Shown: positions 28,141 to 37,724, counted from the stretch's first letter. The stretch: DNA of 64,000 nt from JBGAQP01 sp044220635 (GCA_044220635.1 JBGAQP010000001.1:62001-126000); one strand, 5' to 3'. Numbers and translations are program-made. The notes: a model not told the origin generated them from the letters alone.

Positions 28141-29463
28141 ATGAAACTCAAGAGCATCGTCGCCGCGCTCGCCCTGGCGGGTGCCGCCGGCTCCGCCGCC
28201 GCCGCGGACCTGTTGAACGTCTACCGCGACGCGCTGGTGAGCGACCCCGTCTACCAGTCCGCTCGCGCCCAGTACCAGGCGAGCGTCGAGCGCCTGCCCC
28301 AGGCGAGGGCGGGCTACCTGCCGCTCGTCACGGGCTCCGCCTCGGCCTTCCGCAACTACAACCAGCGCGAGGGCGTGGACGACGTGGACTACTCCACGCG
28401 CGGGTTCGGCGTGACGCTCACGCAGCCGGTGTTCCGGATGCAGAACTGGATCGCGATCTCGCAGGCCGAGAAGCAGGTCCTCCAGGCCGAGGCCACGCTC
28501 ACGACCGCGGCCCAGGACCTCATCGTGCGCACCGCCCAGGCCTACTTCGACGTGCTCCTCGCGCAGGACAACGTGGCGCTCTCCGACGCCCAGAAGCGCG
28601 CCATCGCCGAGCAGCTCGCCCAGGCCAAGCGCAACTTCGAGGTGGGCACCGCGACCATCGTCGACACCCTGGAGGCGCAGGCGCGCTACGACCAGGCGGT
28701 GGCGAAGGAGGTTCTCGACGCGAACGACCTCGAGGTGAAGAAGCGCGCGCTGCAGCAGATCATCGGCAAGCCGCCCGCGGGGCTCACGCCGCTCGGCGAC
28801 AAGATGGCGCTTGCCCGGCCCACGCCCGACAACATCGACGAGTGGGTGCGGGCGGCCTCGGAATCGAGCCTCGCCGTCGCGGTCTCCCGCGCCGCCTTCG
28901 AGATCGCCAGGCAGGAAGTCGACCGCAGCCGGGCGGGCCACTATCCGACGCTCGATCTCAACGCGTCGTACAACTACAACCGCAACCCCGCGAGCTCGCT
29001 CGGCGAGCTCTTCACGGGCGCGGCCATCACCTCGGAAAACTCCGCCGTAGGGCTGGTGCTCTCGGTGCCGATCTTCGCAGGCGGCGGCACGCAGTCGCGC
29101 GTGCGCGAGGCCCTCGCCCTGCGCGACCGCGCCGAGCAGGACCTCGAGAACACGCAGCGCACCGTCGCGCAGTCGGTCCGCCAGAGCTTCCTCAACGTGA
29201 CCAACGGGGCCGCGCTCGTGCGCGCCCTCGAGCAGGCGCTCGCCTCGACCCAGAGCCAGCTCGACTCCTCGATCCTCGGCCGCGACGTGGGCGTGCGCAC
29301 GAGCGTCGACGTGCTCAACGCCCAGCAGCAGGTGTTCCAGACGCGCCGCGACCTGCAGCAGGCGCGCTACGGATTCCTGATGAACAACCTGCGCCTGAAG
29401 GCCGCCGCCGGCACGCTTTCGGAAGGCGACGTCGAGGCGATCAACCGGGCGCTCGCCCGCTAG
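28141..29463 (+). CDS. tolC: TolC-family outer-membrane channel
   Basis: A 440-residue outer-membrane efflux protein. A signal peptide (MKLKSIVAALALAGAAGSAA) is followed by two TolC repeats. The first begins DLLNVYRDALVSDPVYQSAR, typical of the family, and both contain long helices (QAEKQVLQAEATL, FEVGTATIVDTLEAQARYD; GRDVGVRTSVDVLNAQQQVF) and beta-strand segments. It should trimerise to form the exit duct for type I secretion or efflux pumps, possibly the ABC system 1 kb upstream. Convergent with waaA, overlapping by 23 nt. Confidence 0.92.
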   Translation: MKLKSIVAALALAGAAGSAAAADLLNVYRDALVSDPVYQSARAQYQASVERLPQARAGYLPLVTGSASAFRNYNQREGVDDVDYSTRGFGVTLTQPVFRMQNWIAISQAEKQVLQAEATLTTAAQDLIVRTAQAYFDVLLAQDNVALSDAQKRAIAEQLAQAKRNFEVGTATIVDTLEAQARYDQAVAKEVLDANDLEVKKRALQQIIGKPPAGLTPLGDKMALARPTPDNIDEWVRAASESSLAVAVSRAAFEIARQEVDRSRAGHYPTLDLNASYNYNRNPASSLGELFTGAAITSENSAVGLVLSVPIFAGGGTQSRVREALALRDRAEQDLENTQRTVAQSVRQSFLNVTNGAALVRALEQALASTQSQLDSSILGRDVGVRTSVDVLNAQQQVFQTRRDLQQARYGFLMNNLRLKAAAGTLSEGDVEAINRALAR

Positions 29464-30721
29464 CGCGCCCGACCCGCGCCCCGATCCAGGCGGCGAGGCG
29501 CTCGACGGCGCCGCGGTTGGACGCGGCGAAGGCGGCGGCGGCCGCGCCCATCGCCGCGCGGCGCGCCGCGTCGCCCAGGATCGCGCGCACGCGCTCGAGC
29601 GCCTCGGCGGCATCGCGCACGCGCAGCGCCGCCCCCGCCGCGATCGCGCCGTCGGCGGCCTCCTCGAAGTTGTAGGTCGACGGCCCCACGACCACGGGCT
29701 TGCCGAGCGCGCAGGGCTCGATGAGGTTCTGCGCGCCGTAGGCGAGCAGGCTCCCGCCGATCAGCGCCACGTCGGCCGCCGCGTAGTACGCGAGCATCTC
29801 GCCCATGGAATCGCCCACGACCACGCGCACCGCGGGGTCCACGGGGCCGGGGTCGCTGCGCCGGGCGGTCGCGAAGCCCCGCGCCTGGGCGAGCGCGGCG
29901 ACCTCGGCGAAGCGCTGGGGGTGGCGCGGGACGATCACGAGGAGCTCGGCGGCCTCGCCCGGGGCGGCGGCGAGCGCGTCGAGCAGCAGCGCCTCCTCGC
30001 CCTCGCGGGTGCTGCCCGCGACCCACACGCGGCGCCCGGCGCCGAAGCGGCCGCGGAACTCGCGCCCGAGCGCGACCATCTCCGGGGCGACGGCGAGGTC
30101 GAACTTCACGTTGCCGGTGACTTCGGGCGCGGCCGCGCCCAGCGCCACGAAGCGCTCGGCGTCGGTGCGCGTCTGCGCGGCGATCCCGTCGAGGTTGGCG
30201 AGCGCCCAGCGCGTGAGGGCCGGGAAGCGCGCGTAGTTGCGCGCCGAGCGCTCGGAGAGCCGGGCGTTGGCGAGCAGCACCGGCACCGAGCGCCGGCGGC
30301 ACTCCTCGAGCAGCCGCGGCCAGATCTCGGTTTCCAGGATCACGCCGAAGGCCGGCCGGAAGCGCTCGAGGAAGGCGCGCACCGCGAAGCCGTAGTCGTA
30401 GGGCAGCCACGCGCGCTCGACGCGGTCGCCGAACAGGCTCTCGCCGGTGGCGCGCCCCGTGGGCGTCATGTGCGTCATCAGGATGCGATGGCCCGGGTAG
30501 CGCGCGGCGAGCGCCTCCACGAGGGGGGCCGCCGCGCGCGTCTCGCCGACCGACACGGCGTGGATCCAGATGCGCGCGACGTCCTCGGCCGCTTGGTACC
30601 GGCCGAAGCGCTCGCCGATGCGATGGCGGTATCCGGGGAGCTTGCGCCCGCGCCACCACAGGCGCGCGACGATGAGCGGGGCGGCGAGCCACCAGGCGGC
30701 GGCGTAGGCGAGGCGCATCAT
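29441..30721 (-). CDS. waaA: Kdo transferase WaaA (KdtA)
   Basis: A GT30 glycosyltransferase that adds Kdo to lipid IVA at the inner membrane. It has 426 residues. The N-terminal anchor (AYAAAWWLAAPLIVARLWWR) precedes IWIHAVSVGETRAA, which has the catalytic acidic residue, then LMTHMTPTGRATG, GVILETEIWPRLL, LLANARLSERS, WVAGSTREGEE and the C-terminal YGAQNLIEPCALGKPVVVGP. Two adjacent ATGs (30721 and 30718) are possible starts. The gene overlaps waaC by 4 nt and forms a two-gene LPS core operon. Confidence 0.95.
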   Translation of the reverse strand: MMRLAYAAAWWLAAPLIVARLWWRGRKLPGYRHRIGERFGRYQAAEDVARIWIHAVSVGETRAAAPLVEALAARYPGHRILMTHMTPTGRATGESLFGDRVERAWLPYDYGFAVRAFLERFRPAFGVILETEIWPRLLEECRRRSVPVLLANARLSERSARNYARFPALTRWALANLDGIAAQTRTDAERFVALGAAAPEVTGNVKFDLAVAPEMVALGREFRGRFGAGRRVWVAGSTREGEEALLLDALAAAPGEAAELLVIVPRHPQRFAEVAALAQARGFATARRSDPGPVDPAVRVVVGDSMGEMLAYYAAADVALIGGSLLAYGAQNLIEPCALGKPVVVGPSTYNFEEAADGAIAAGAALRVRDAAEALERVRAILGDAARRAAMGAAAAAFAASNRGAVERLAAWIGARVGRASGRAPG

Positions 30722-31689
30722 GCGCCGCCCGCGAGGCCCGCCTCGAGCGCGGCAAGCACTTCCCCGGTGGCGGGCGGTGCCCCGGGCCTTCCGAGGTTCA
30801 CGGCCCGCGCATCCCCGTGAAGCCCGGTGAGCGCCGGGTCCGTCGCGCAGTAGATGCCGACCGCGGGCCGCCCGAGGGCGACCGCGAGGTGGGTGAGCCC
30901 CGTGTCGACGCCCGCGACGGCGGCCGCGTGGCCGAGCAGCGCGGCCGCCTCGGTGAGCGTCATCTCGGGCGCGGCGAGCGCCCCGGGGATCGAGCGCGCG
31001 ATCCCCGCGGCGCTCGCGCGCTCGGAGTCGCTGCCCCCGGGCAGCACCGCCGCGATCCCGAGCGCGGCAAGCCGCCCGCCGAGCTCCACCCAGCGCGCCT
31101 CGGGCCAGCGCTTGTCGGCGCGGCTCGCCGCGTGCAGCAGCACCGCGTAGGGGCCTGCGGGCGCCCAGGCCGGCGGCGCCGCGGGCGCGGCGAGGCCGTA
31201 GTCGGCGTGCGTCCCGAGGCGGTAGCCGAAGACCTCGGCGACGAGGCGGCGATTGCGCTCGACCGCGTGGAGCTTCCTCGGCACCGCGATCGCGACGTCG
31301 TAGCAGCGCGCGGCGAGGCGCTCGCGCGCGCTCGTGCGGTCGAGGCCGAAGGAGGGGCCGCGGGCGAAGCGGGCGACGAGCGCGCTCTTCGCGAGGCCCT
31401 GCGTGTCGATGACGAAATCGTAGGGCCGCTCGGCGAGCGCGCGCCGCGCCGCCCCGAGCGCGCGCCAGGCCGCGGGCGAAGCGGGGTGCGCGCGCAGGCG
31501 CCTCAGGGCCACCGGAACCACGCGCTCGATCGCCGGGTGCAGGCGCACGAGCCCGGCGTAGGCTTCCTCGACCGCCCAGTCGATGCTCGCTCCGGGGTGG
31601 CGCGCGGCGAGATCGGTGACGGCCGGGAGGTTGTGGATCACGTCGCCGAGCGAGGACAGCTTCACGAACAGGACGCGCGGCGCGCTCAT
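30718..31689 (-). CDS. waaC: Lipopolysaccharide heptosyltransferase I
   Basis: A GT9 enzyme of about 323 residues adding the first heptose to Kdo2-lipid A. The N-terminal RVLFVKLSSLGDVIHNLPAV is diagnostic. Other signatures are DFVIDTQGLAKSALVARFA, HAASRADKRWPEARWVELG and the C-terminal VAGVDTGLTHLAVALGRPAVG that binds ADP-heptose. ATG 31689 (MSAPRVLFVK) is preferred over one at 31698 because most family members start just before the RVL strand. Divergent from the WaaE-like gene. Confidence 0.94.
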   Translation of the reverse strand: MSAPRVLFVKLSSLGDVIHNLPAVTDLAARHPGASIDWAVEEAYAGLVRLHPAIERVVPVALRRLRAHPASPAAWRALGAARRALAERPYDFVIDTQGLAKSALVARFARGPSFGLDRTSARERLAARCYDVAIAVPRKLHAVERNRRLVAEVFGYRLGTHADYGLAAPAAPPAWAPAGPYAVLLHAASRADKRWPEARWVELGGRLAALGIAAVLPGGSDSERASAAGIARSIPGALAAPEMTLTEAAALLGHAAAVAGVDTGLTHLAVALGRPAVGIYCATDPALTGLHGDARAVNLGRPGAPPATGEVLAALEAGLAGGA

Positions 31690-31718
31690 GGCCGCCATTC
31701 TAGTGCCGCGCCCCGCCT

Positions 31719-31747
31719 TTGGGTGGGGACCGGGCTGAGGTTAGAAT
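31719..31747 (+). promoter_or_regulatory. Promoter of the glycosyltransferase-rfb operon
   Basis: TTGGGT (31719-31724), a 17-nt spacer and TAGAAT (31742-31747). The predicted start lies near 31754, about 23 nt before the GTG start. It sits just upstream of divergent waaC. Confidence 0.6.
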
Positions 31748-31776
31748 GGCGCACCTTCCGCCGCCGAGCCCGACCC

Positions 31777-32547
31777 GTGGCGAATCCCCCGACCGAAAAG
31801 CTCCCCCTCACCGTGGCCATCATCGCGCTCGACGCCGCGGGCCAGATCGGCCCCTGCCTCGCGAGCGTGGCGTTCGCCGACGAGATCCTGGTGGTGGATT
31901 CGGGAAGCCGCGACGAGACGGTCGCGATCGCCGAGCGCCACGGCGCGCGGGTGATCCGCAAGGAGTGGCTGGGCTTCGGACGCCAGAAGCAGTTCGCCGT
32001 GTCGGAGGCGCGCAACGACTGGGTGCTGTGCCTGGACGTCGACGAGCGCGTGACCGAGCGCCTCGAGCGCTCCATCCGCGCCGCGCTCGCCGGGCGGCGC
32101 TACCGGGCCTGGCGCGTGGCGCGCCGCAACCGCTTCCTCGGGGCGTGGCTCGGACACGGCGAGGGCTATCCCGACTGGACGCTCAGGCTCTTCCACCGGG
32201 CGCACGCGAGCTGGTCCAACGACGAGGTGCACGAGGCGGTGCTCACGACGGCCGAGGTCGGCCGCCTCGACGGTGACCTGCTGCACGACTCCGCCGAGGA
32301 CGTCGCCGCCTACATGGCCAAGCAGTACCGCTACTCGACGCTGCACGCCCAGGCGCTCTACGACCAGGGGGTGCGCGCCGGGTTCCTGCGGCTCTTCCTC
32401 AGCCCGCTCGCGCGCTTCGTGAAGTTCTACTTCCTGCGTCTGGGCTTCCTCGACGGGGGCCCGGGCTTCGCGCACGTCGTGATCGGCTGCAACAACACCT
32501 TCCACAAGTACCTGAAGCTGATCGAGCTGCAGAGGATGGCGAAATGA
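31777..32547 (+). CDS. Family 2 glycosyltransferase, WaaE/KdtX-like
   Basis: A 256-residue GT-A-fold transferase. The N-terminal LTVAIIALDAAGQIGPCLAS, DEILVVDSGSRDETVAIAE (nucleotide-binding acidic residues) and WVLCLDVDERVTERL (DxD-like metal site) are followed by FLGAWLGHGEGYPDWTLRLF, characteristic of the LPS-core beta-1,4-glucosyltransferase WaaE family. The C-terminal part is basic and hydrophobic, suggesting membrane association. GTG 31777 is chosen since it lies downstream of the predicted transcription start. The stop overlaps rfbB (ATGA). Acceptor unproven. Confidence 0.85.
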   Translation: MANPPTEKLPLTVAIIALDAAGQIGPCLASVAFADEILVVDSGSRDETVAIAERHGARVIRKEWLGFGRQKQFAVSEARNDWVLCLDVDERVTERLERSIRAALAGRRYRAWRVARRNRFLGAWLGHGEGYPDWTLRLFHRAHASWSNDEVHEAVLTTAEVGRLDGDLLHDSAEDVAAYMAKQYRYSTLHAQALYDQGVRAGFLRLFLSPLARFVKFYFLRLGFLDGGPGFAHVVIGCNNTFHKYLKLIELQRMAK

Positions 32548-33611
32548 CGATTCTCGTGACCGGGGGCGCCGGGTTCATCGGCGCGAACTTCGTGCTCGAC
32601 TGGCTCTCCGAGGTGGGCGAGCCGGTGGTCAACCTCGACAAGCTCACCTACGCGGGCAATCTCGCGAACCTCGCCACGCTCTCCGGGGACCCGAGGCACG
32701 AGTTCGTGCGCGGCGACATCGGCGACCGCGCGCTCGTCGACGGGCTTCTCGAGCGCCACCGCCCGCGCGCCATCGTGCACTTCGCGGCCGAGAGCCACGT
32801 CGATCGCTCGATCCACGGCCCCGGGGACTTCATCCGCACCAACGTCCTGGGGACCTTCACGCTGCTCGAGGCCGCGCGCGCGCACTGGGGGGACCTCGCC
32901 GAGTCCGGGCGCGCGGCCTTCCGGTTCCTCCACGTGTCCACCGACGAGGTCTACGGCTCGCTCGGCGACGCGGACCCGGGCTTCACGGAGACCACGCCCT
33001 ACGCGCCCAACAGCCCGTACTCCGCCTCGAAGGCGGCGAGCGACCACCTCGTGCGCGCCTGGCACCACACCTACGGCCTGCCCACGGTCACGACGAACTG
33101 CTCGAACAACTACGGGCCGTTCCAGTTCCCCGAGAAGCTGGTCCCGCTCATGATCGCCAACGCGCTCGCCGGCAAGGCGCTGCCCGTCTACGGCGACGGC
33201 CGGCAGGTGCGCGACTGGCTCTACGTCGCCGACCACTGCGACGCGATCCGCACCGCGCTCGCGAGCGGGCGCCCCGGCGAGGTCTACAACGTGGGCGGCA
33301 ACTCCGAGCGCACGAACCTCGAGGTCGTGCACGCGATCTGCGACGCGCTCGGGCGCCTGCGGCCCCGCGCGGGCGGCTACCGCGGCCTCGTGACCTACGT
33401 GGCCGACCGCCCCGGGCACGACCGGCGCTACGCGATCGACGCGACCAAGATCCAGCGCGAGCTCGGCTGGACGCCGAAGCAGAGCTTCGAGTCGGGCCTC
33501 GAGCGCACCGTCGCCTGGTACCTCGCCAACGAGAACTGGGTCGCCGGGGTGCAAAGCGGCGAATACCGCCAGTGGATCGACGCGAACTACTCGGGGCGCC
33601 CGACGGCATGA
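32544..33611 (+). CDS. rfbB: dTDP-glucose 4,6-dehydratase
   Basis: The second step of dTDP-L-rhamnose synthesis. A 355-residue SDR enzyme with NAD-binding TGGAGFIGANFV, the catalytic triad region HVSTDEVYGSL (T, D, E) and YSASKAASDHLVRAW (Tyr and Lys). NCSNNYGPFQFPEKLVPLMI is also typical. ATG overlaps the preceding stop, and its own stop overlaps rfbA (ATGA), so the whole rfb set is coupled. The order here is B-A-C-D. Confidence 0.97.
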   Translation: MTILVTGGAGFIGANFVLDWLSEVGEPVVNLDKLTYAGNLANLATLSGDPRHEFVRGDIGDRALVDGLLERHRPRAIVHFAAESHVDRSIHGPGDFIRTNVLGTFTLLEAARAHWGDLAESGRAAFRFLHVSTDEVYGSLGDADPGFTETTPYAPNSPYSASKAASDHLVRAWHHTYGLPTVTTNCSNNYGPFQFPEKLVPLMIANALAGKALPVYGDGRQVRDWLYVADHCDAIRTALASGRPGEVYNVGGNSERTNLEVVHAICDALGRLRPRAGGYRGLVTYVADRPGHDRRYAIDATKIQRELGWTPKQSFESGLERTVAWYLANENWVAGVQSGEYRQWIDANYSGRPTA

Positions 33612-34489
33612 AGCGCAAGGGCATCATCCTCGCGGGGGGCTCGGGCACGCGGCTCTACCCGGCCACGCGCGTGGTCTCCAAGCAGCTGCTGCCGATCTAC
33701 GACAAGCCGATGGTGTACTACCCGCTTTCGACCCTGATGCTCGCGGGCATCCGCGACGTCCTCGTCATCTCGACGCCGCAGGACACGCCGCGCTTCGCCG
33801 AGCTCCTGGGCGACGGGCGCGACTGGGGGATGGCGTTCTCCTACGCGGTGCAGGAAAAGCCCCGGGGCATCGCGCAGGCCTTCCTGATCGGGCGTGAGTT
33901 CATCGGCGCCGGGCCCTGCGCGCTCGTGCTCGGCGACAACATCTTCCACGGCCACGACCTGGAGGCCTCGCTCAAGAACGCTGCCGCGCACGCGCGCGGG
34001 GCCACGGTCTTCGCCTATCCCGTGAAGGACCCGGAGCGCTACGGCGTCGTCGAGTTCGACGACTCGGGCCTCGCGGTGTCCGTCGAGGAGAAGCCCGCGA
34101 AGCCGAAGTCGCGCTACGCGGTGACCGGCCTCTATTTCTACGACAACGAGGTCCTCGACATCGCCGCCGCGCTCGCGCCCTCGGATCGCGGCGAGCTCGA
34201 GATCACGGACGTGAACCGCGGCTACCTGGAGCGCGGCCGCCTCACCGTCGAGGTGATGGGGCGCGGCACCGCCTGGCTCGACACCGGCACGCACGAAAGC
34301 CTGCTCGAGGCCGCGCAGTTCATCGAGACGATCGAGCGCCGCCAGGGGCTCAAGATCTCCTGCCCCGAGGAGATCGCCTACCGCATGGGCTACATCGACG
34401 CGGCCGCCCTCGAGCGGCTCGCGCAGCCGATGAGGAAGAACGCCTACGGCAAGTACCTGCTCGCGATCCTGCGCGAGCCCGTGTTCTGA
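33608..34489 (+). CDS. rfbA: Glucose-1-phosphate thymidylyltransferase
   Basis: The first step of the rhamnose pathway: Glc-1-P plus dTTP gives dTDP-glucose. It has 293 residues. The nucleotide-binding signature GIILAGGSGTRLYPATRVVS, the PIYDKPMVYYPLSTLMLAGI segment and LVLGDNIFHGHDL (metal Asp) are present. ATG 33608 overlaps the rfbB stop, giving the conserved MKRKGIILAGG start. Confidence 0.97.
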   Translation: MKRKGIILAGGSGTRLYPATRVVSKQLLPIYDKPMVYYPLSTLMLAGIRDVLVISTPQDTPRFAELLGDGRDWGMAFSYAVQEKPRGIAQAFLIGREFIGAGPCALVLGDNIFHGHDLEASLKNAAAHARGATVFAYPVKDPERYGVVEFDDSGLAVSVEEKPAKPKSRYAVTGLYFYDNEVLDIAAALAPSDRGELEITDVNRGYLERGRLTVEVMGRGTAWLDTGTHESLLEAAQFIETIERRQGLKISCPEEIAYRMGYIDAAALERLAQPMRKNAYGKYLLAILREPVF

Positions 34490-35034
34490 TGCGCGCGCTC
34501 GCCACCGCCGTCGACGGGGTCGTGCTGATCGAGCCGAAGGTGTTCGGCGACGAGCGCGGCTTCTTCTTCGAGAGCTGGAACCGGCGCGCCTTCGCCGAGG
34601 CCGTCGGGCGCGACGTCGAGTTCGTGCAGGACAACCATTCGCACACGGCGCGCGGGATCCTGCGGGGGCTGCACTACCAGACGAAGCAGCCCCAGGGAAA
34701 GCTCGTGCGCGTCGTCTCGGGCGAGGTGTACGACGTCGCCGTGGACCTGCGCCGCTCCTCGCCCACCTTCGGGCGCTGGGTGGGCGAGCGGCTCTCGGCG
34801 GCCAACCGGCGCATGCTCTGGATCCCCGCGGGCTGCGCCCACGGCTTCCTCGTGCTCTCGGAGTCGGCCGATTTCCTCTACAAGGCCACGGACTACTACG
34901 CGCCCGGCCACGAGCAGGTGCTCCTCTGGAGCGACCCGGCGCTCGCGATCGCCTGGCCCCTGGACGGCGAGCCGCGCCTCAATGCGCGCGACGCCGCCGG
35001 CACCCCGCTCGAGCGGGCCGAGACCTACCCGTGA
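34489..35034 (+). CDS. rfbC: dTDP-4-dehydrorhamnose 3,5-epimerase
   Basis: A 181-residue cupin epimerase, third step of the rhamnose pathway. FVQDNHSHTARGILRGLHYQ carries the catalytic His, and LVRVVSGEVYDVAVDLRRSS and IPAGCAHGFLVLSE are conserved. It starts at the last base of the rfbA stop codon and ends in TGATG with rfbD. Confidence 0.96.
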   Translation: MRALATAVDGVVLIEPKVFGDERGFFFESWNRRAFAEAVGRDVEFVQDNHSHTARGILRGLHYQTKQPQGKLVRVVSGEVYDVAVDLRRSSPTFGRWVGERLSAANRRMLWIPAGCAHGFLVLSESADFLYKATDYYAPGHEQVLLWSDPALAIAWPLDGEPRLNARDAAGTPLERAETYP

Positions 35035-35942
35035 TGCGGGTGCTGGTGACCGGCTGCGGCGGCCAGGTCGGCGGCGAGCTCGCGCGCCTGCTCGCGGGCA
35101 AGTGCGAGCTCGCCGCCGAGGACCGCGCGAGCCTCGACCTCGCGCGGCCCGAGGCGATCCGCGCGCGCGTGCGCGAGCTGCGTCCGCAGCTGATCCTCAA
35201 CCCCGCGACCTACACCGCGGTGGACCGCGCGGAATCCGAGCCCGCGCTCGCCCGCGCCGTGAACGCGGTCGCCCCGGGGGTGCTCGCCGAGGAGGCGAGG
35301 CGCCTCGGGGCGCTGCTCGTGCATTACTCCACCGACTACGTGTTCGACGGCGCGAAGCCCGGCGCGTACACGGAGGAGGACGCGACCGGCCCCATGGGCG
35401 TGTACGGGCGCACGAAGCTCGAGGGCGAGCGCGCGGTCGCCTCCGTCGGGGGCGCGCACCTCGTCCTGCGCACGACGTGGGTCTTCGGCCCGCGGGGGCG
35501 CAACTTCCTGCGCACGATGCTCGACCTTGCCGCGAAGCGCGACGAGATCCGCGTGGTCGACGACCAGTTCGGGGCGCCGACCTCGAGCCTCGCGCTCGCC
35601 CGCGCGACGCTCGCGGTCGTCGGGGCCGCGGACGGCGCGCCCACGGCCGCGGGCCTCGAGCGCGCCGCGGCGAGCCCCGGGCTCTACCACGCGACGGCGA
35701 CGGGCGAGACGAGCTGGTTCGGTTTCGCGGCCGCGATCTTCGCGCGCTGGGCGCGGCTCGCGCCCGCGGGATTCCGGGCCCCGCGCGTGGTCCCGATCCC
35801 GACGAGCGAGTACCCGACCCCGGTGCGCCGGCCGGCGAACTCGCGGCTCAGCACCGCGAAGCTCGAGGGGACCTTCGGCGTGCGCCTCCCGCCCTGGGAG
35901 GCGGGGCTCGACGAGGTCCTCGCCGCGCTCGCCTCAGCCTGA
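35034..35942 (+). CDS. rfbD: dTDP-4-dehydrorhamnose reductase
   Basis: A 302-residue SDR reductase completing dTDP-L-rhamnose. The NADPH-binding MRVLVTGCGGQVGGELARLL, STDYVFDGAKPGAYTEEDAT and the YGRTKLEGE catalytic Tyr/Lys are visible. A C-terminal RRPANSRLSTAKLEGTFGV is typical. A GTG three bases upstream (35031) is an alternative start. The 3' end overlaps the convergent histidine kinase by 9 nt. Confidence 0.95.
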   Translation: MRVLVTGCGGQVGGELARLLAGKCELAAEDRASLDLARPEAIRARVRELRPQLILNPATYTAVDRAESEPALARAVNAVAPGVLAEEARRLGALLVHYSTDYVFDGAKPGAYTEEDATGPMGVYGRTKLEGERAVASVGGAHLVLRTTWVFGPRGRNFLRTMLDLAAKRDEIRVVDDQFGAPTSSLALARATLAVVGAADGAPTAAGLERAAASPGLYHATATGETSWFGFAAAIFARWARLAPAGFRAPRVVPIPTSEYPTPVRRPANSRLSTAKLEGTFGVRLPPWEAGLDEVLAALASA

Positions 35943-37658
35943 GGGTGCGGCCGCGACCTCGCGCTCGATCGCGAAGCACACGCGCCCGTCCGCGTTGGCG
36001 GCGAGCCGCAGGCGGAAGCCCGCCTGCGCGGCCTGGCGCGCCGCCTGGAAGAGCCCGATCCCCAGGCCCTCGCCACGCGACTGCGCGATGGGCTCGCGGA
36101 AGAGGTGGCGCTCGACGGCCTCGGCAACCGCGGAGCCCGTGTCGCACACCGAGAGCAGGATTTCCGGGCCGAGGGCGCGGAAGGAGACCGAGATCGCGAG
36201 CCCGGGCTCGCGCGCGCGCTTCGCCCGCGCGTTGTCGAGGCAGTTCTCGAGCAGGCTGTCGAAGAGCGCGGCGGGCACCTCGACGCCGTCGCCGATCTCG
36301 GCGCTCAGCTCCAGCGCCTGGCCCGCGAGGCGGCGCTCGACCCCGGCCCACCAGGCGCGCGCCGGCACCGGCAGCTCGCGGGTGGCGATCTCCGGGGCGC
36401 GCAGCTTCTCGAGGGTCGCGTGCAGCCTCTGGGCGAGCTGCGGGAGCTGGCGCTGCAGCAGCCCCGCGTAGCCCTCGGCGCCGCCCTTGGGCGCGACCGA
36501 GGTGAGCGCGTAGATCGACTGCAGCAGGTTCTTGATGTCGTGGGTGAGGCGCGCCCCCGTCTCGTGGACGGCCTGCATGTAGGCGTGGCTGCGGAGCGCC
36601 GATTCGCGCCTCTTGCCCTCGTAGAACTCGCCGACGACCTGGGCGAGCAGCCGCATGTGCAGGAAGAGCGCGGGCGAGAGCGGGATCGCCGAGTGGAAGG
36701 TGAGCTCGAGGCCGTGGAAGGCGAAGCGCGAGGCGTGTCCCGAGGGCGTGCCGAAGGAGCCCTCGCCGTCGGCCGACCTCCAGTTCCCGCCGCGCATCCA
36801 GGGGAAGGCCGCGATCTCGGCGAGCGCGAGCTCGAGGAATCGGCGCGGATCGCCCTCGCGCTCGGCGAGCTCCGCCACGCGGCGCATCCACAGCTCGAAG
36901 GGCATGCCCACCGACAGGAGGTAGCGCGAGAAGTAGGTCCTCAGGCCCCCGAAGCCGCCGCGCGGGCTCCAGAGCACCGCGAAGAGGAAGAGCGCGGCGC
37001 CGAAGCCGAGCACCGTGAGGGCCACCGAGCGGAAGTACTGGTCCCCGGTGTAGCGCATCAGGGCGACGGAGCCCAGCACCAGGACCACCACGAGCTGGAA
37101 GAGGAGCACCGCGTAGAAGAAGTCGAACACCTGCCCCTGCTCGTCCTCAGAGCCGAAGGGCAGCAGCGCGAGCACGGCGAGCGCGAGCGGCAGGACCCAG
37201 CTCGCGAAGGCGCGCACGGGTTCGGGGATCGGCTGCTCGGGCAGCACCAGCGCCGGCACGGCCCAGAGCAGGAGCACCGAGAGGAGGTAGGAGAAGGCGA
37301 CGAGGTAGAAGCGCCCGAAGCGCGCCGCGTGCACCGTGAAGACCTTGCCCCCGAGGATGCCGAGCAGGAGCGAGAGCCACATCACGATCATCCAGCCCGA
37401 GAGGAACCAGAGGACCGCGGCGATGATCGCCACGAGCACCACGACCGTGAAGACCTCGAGCTCGCGCTCGGTCGCGTAGAACGGCTGCCAGAGCAGGAAC
37501 AGCCCGAAGTGGACCATGAGCCAGACGCGCTGGAAGTCCCCGCCCGGCGCGGACACGAGCGCCGCGTGCAGCGTGAGCAGCATCGCGATCACCACCCAGC
37601 GGCGGACGCCGACGAGGGCTTGCGAGAGGCGCTGCGCGAAGGGCGTGGGCGTCGGCAT
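35934..37658 (-). CDS. Orphan membrane sensor histidine kinase
   Basis: A 574-residue kinase with an N-terminal half of about seven or more hydrophobic helices (to about 245), a soluble linker, then the dimerisation helix with phospho-acceptor H373 in ARLTHDIKNLLQSIYAL. The ATPase domain has SLLENCLDNARAKRAREPG (N box), VCDTGSAV (G1) and GEGLGIGLFQAAR (G2). The HDxKN context resembles PrsK/NtrB-like kinases that act with sigma-54 activators, but no response regulator lies next to it. Its start faces a predicted sigma-54 pilin promoter. A role in that control is inference only. Confidence 0.85.
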   Translation of the reverse strand: MPTPTPFAQRLSQALVGVRRWVVIAMLLTLHAALVSAPGGDFQRVWLMVHFGLFLLWQPFYATERELEVFTVVVLVAIIAAVLWFLSGWMIVMWLSLLLGILGGKVFTVHAARFGRFYLVAFSYLLSVLLLWAVPALVLPEQPIPEPVRAFASWVLPLALAVLALLPFGSEDEQGQVFDFFYAVLLFQLVVVLVLGSVALMRYTGDQYFRSVALTVLGFGAALFLFAVLWSPRGGFGGLRTYFSRYLLSVGMPFELWMRRVAELAEREGDPRRFLELALAEIAAFPWMRGGNWRSADGEGSFGTPSGHASRFAFHGLELTFHSAIPLSPALFLHMRLLAQVVGEFYEGKRRESALRSHAYMQAVHETGARLTHDIKNLLQSIYALTSVAPKGGAEGYAGLLQRQLPQLAQRLHATLEKLRAPEIATRELPVPARAWWAGVERRLAGQALELSAEIGDGVEVPAALFDSLLENCLDNARAKRAREPGLAISVSFRALGPEILLSVCDTGSAVAEAVERHLFREPIAQSRGEGLGIGLFQAARQAAQAGFRLRLAANADGRVCFAIEREVAAAPSG

Positions 37659-37692
37659 GGGCGGGCAGGGGTCGGGCCGAGGATAATGAAAG

Positions 37693-37723
37693 CCCGGGGG
37701 GTTGGCTAGGAAAGCCCCCCGGG
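37693..37723. repeat. GC-rich inverted repeat
   Basis: CCCGGGGGG (37693-37701) and CCCCCCGGG (37715-37723) form a 9-bp stem with a 13-nt loop, 35 nt upstream of the histidine kinase start and just before the paired TGTC/GACA repeats. It could be a binding site or an RNA hairpin; nothing decides between them. Confidence 0.5.
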
Positions 37724-37724
37724 G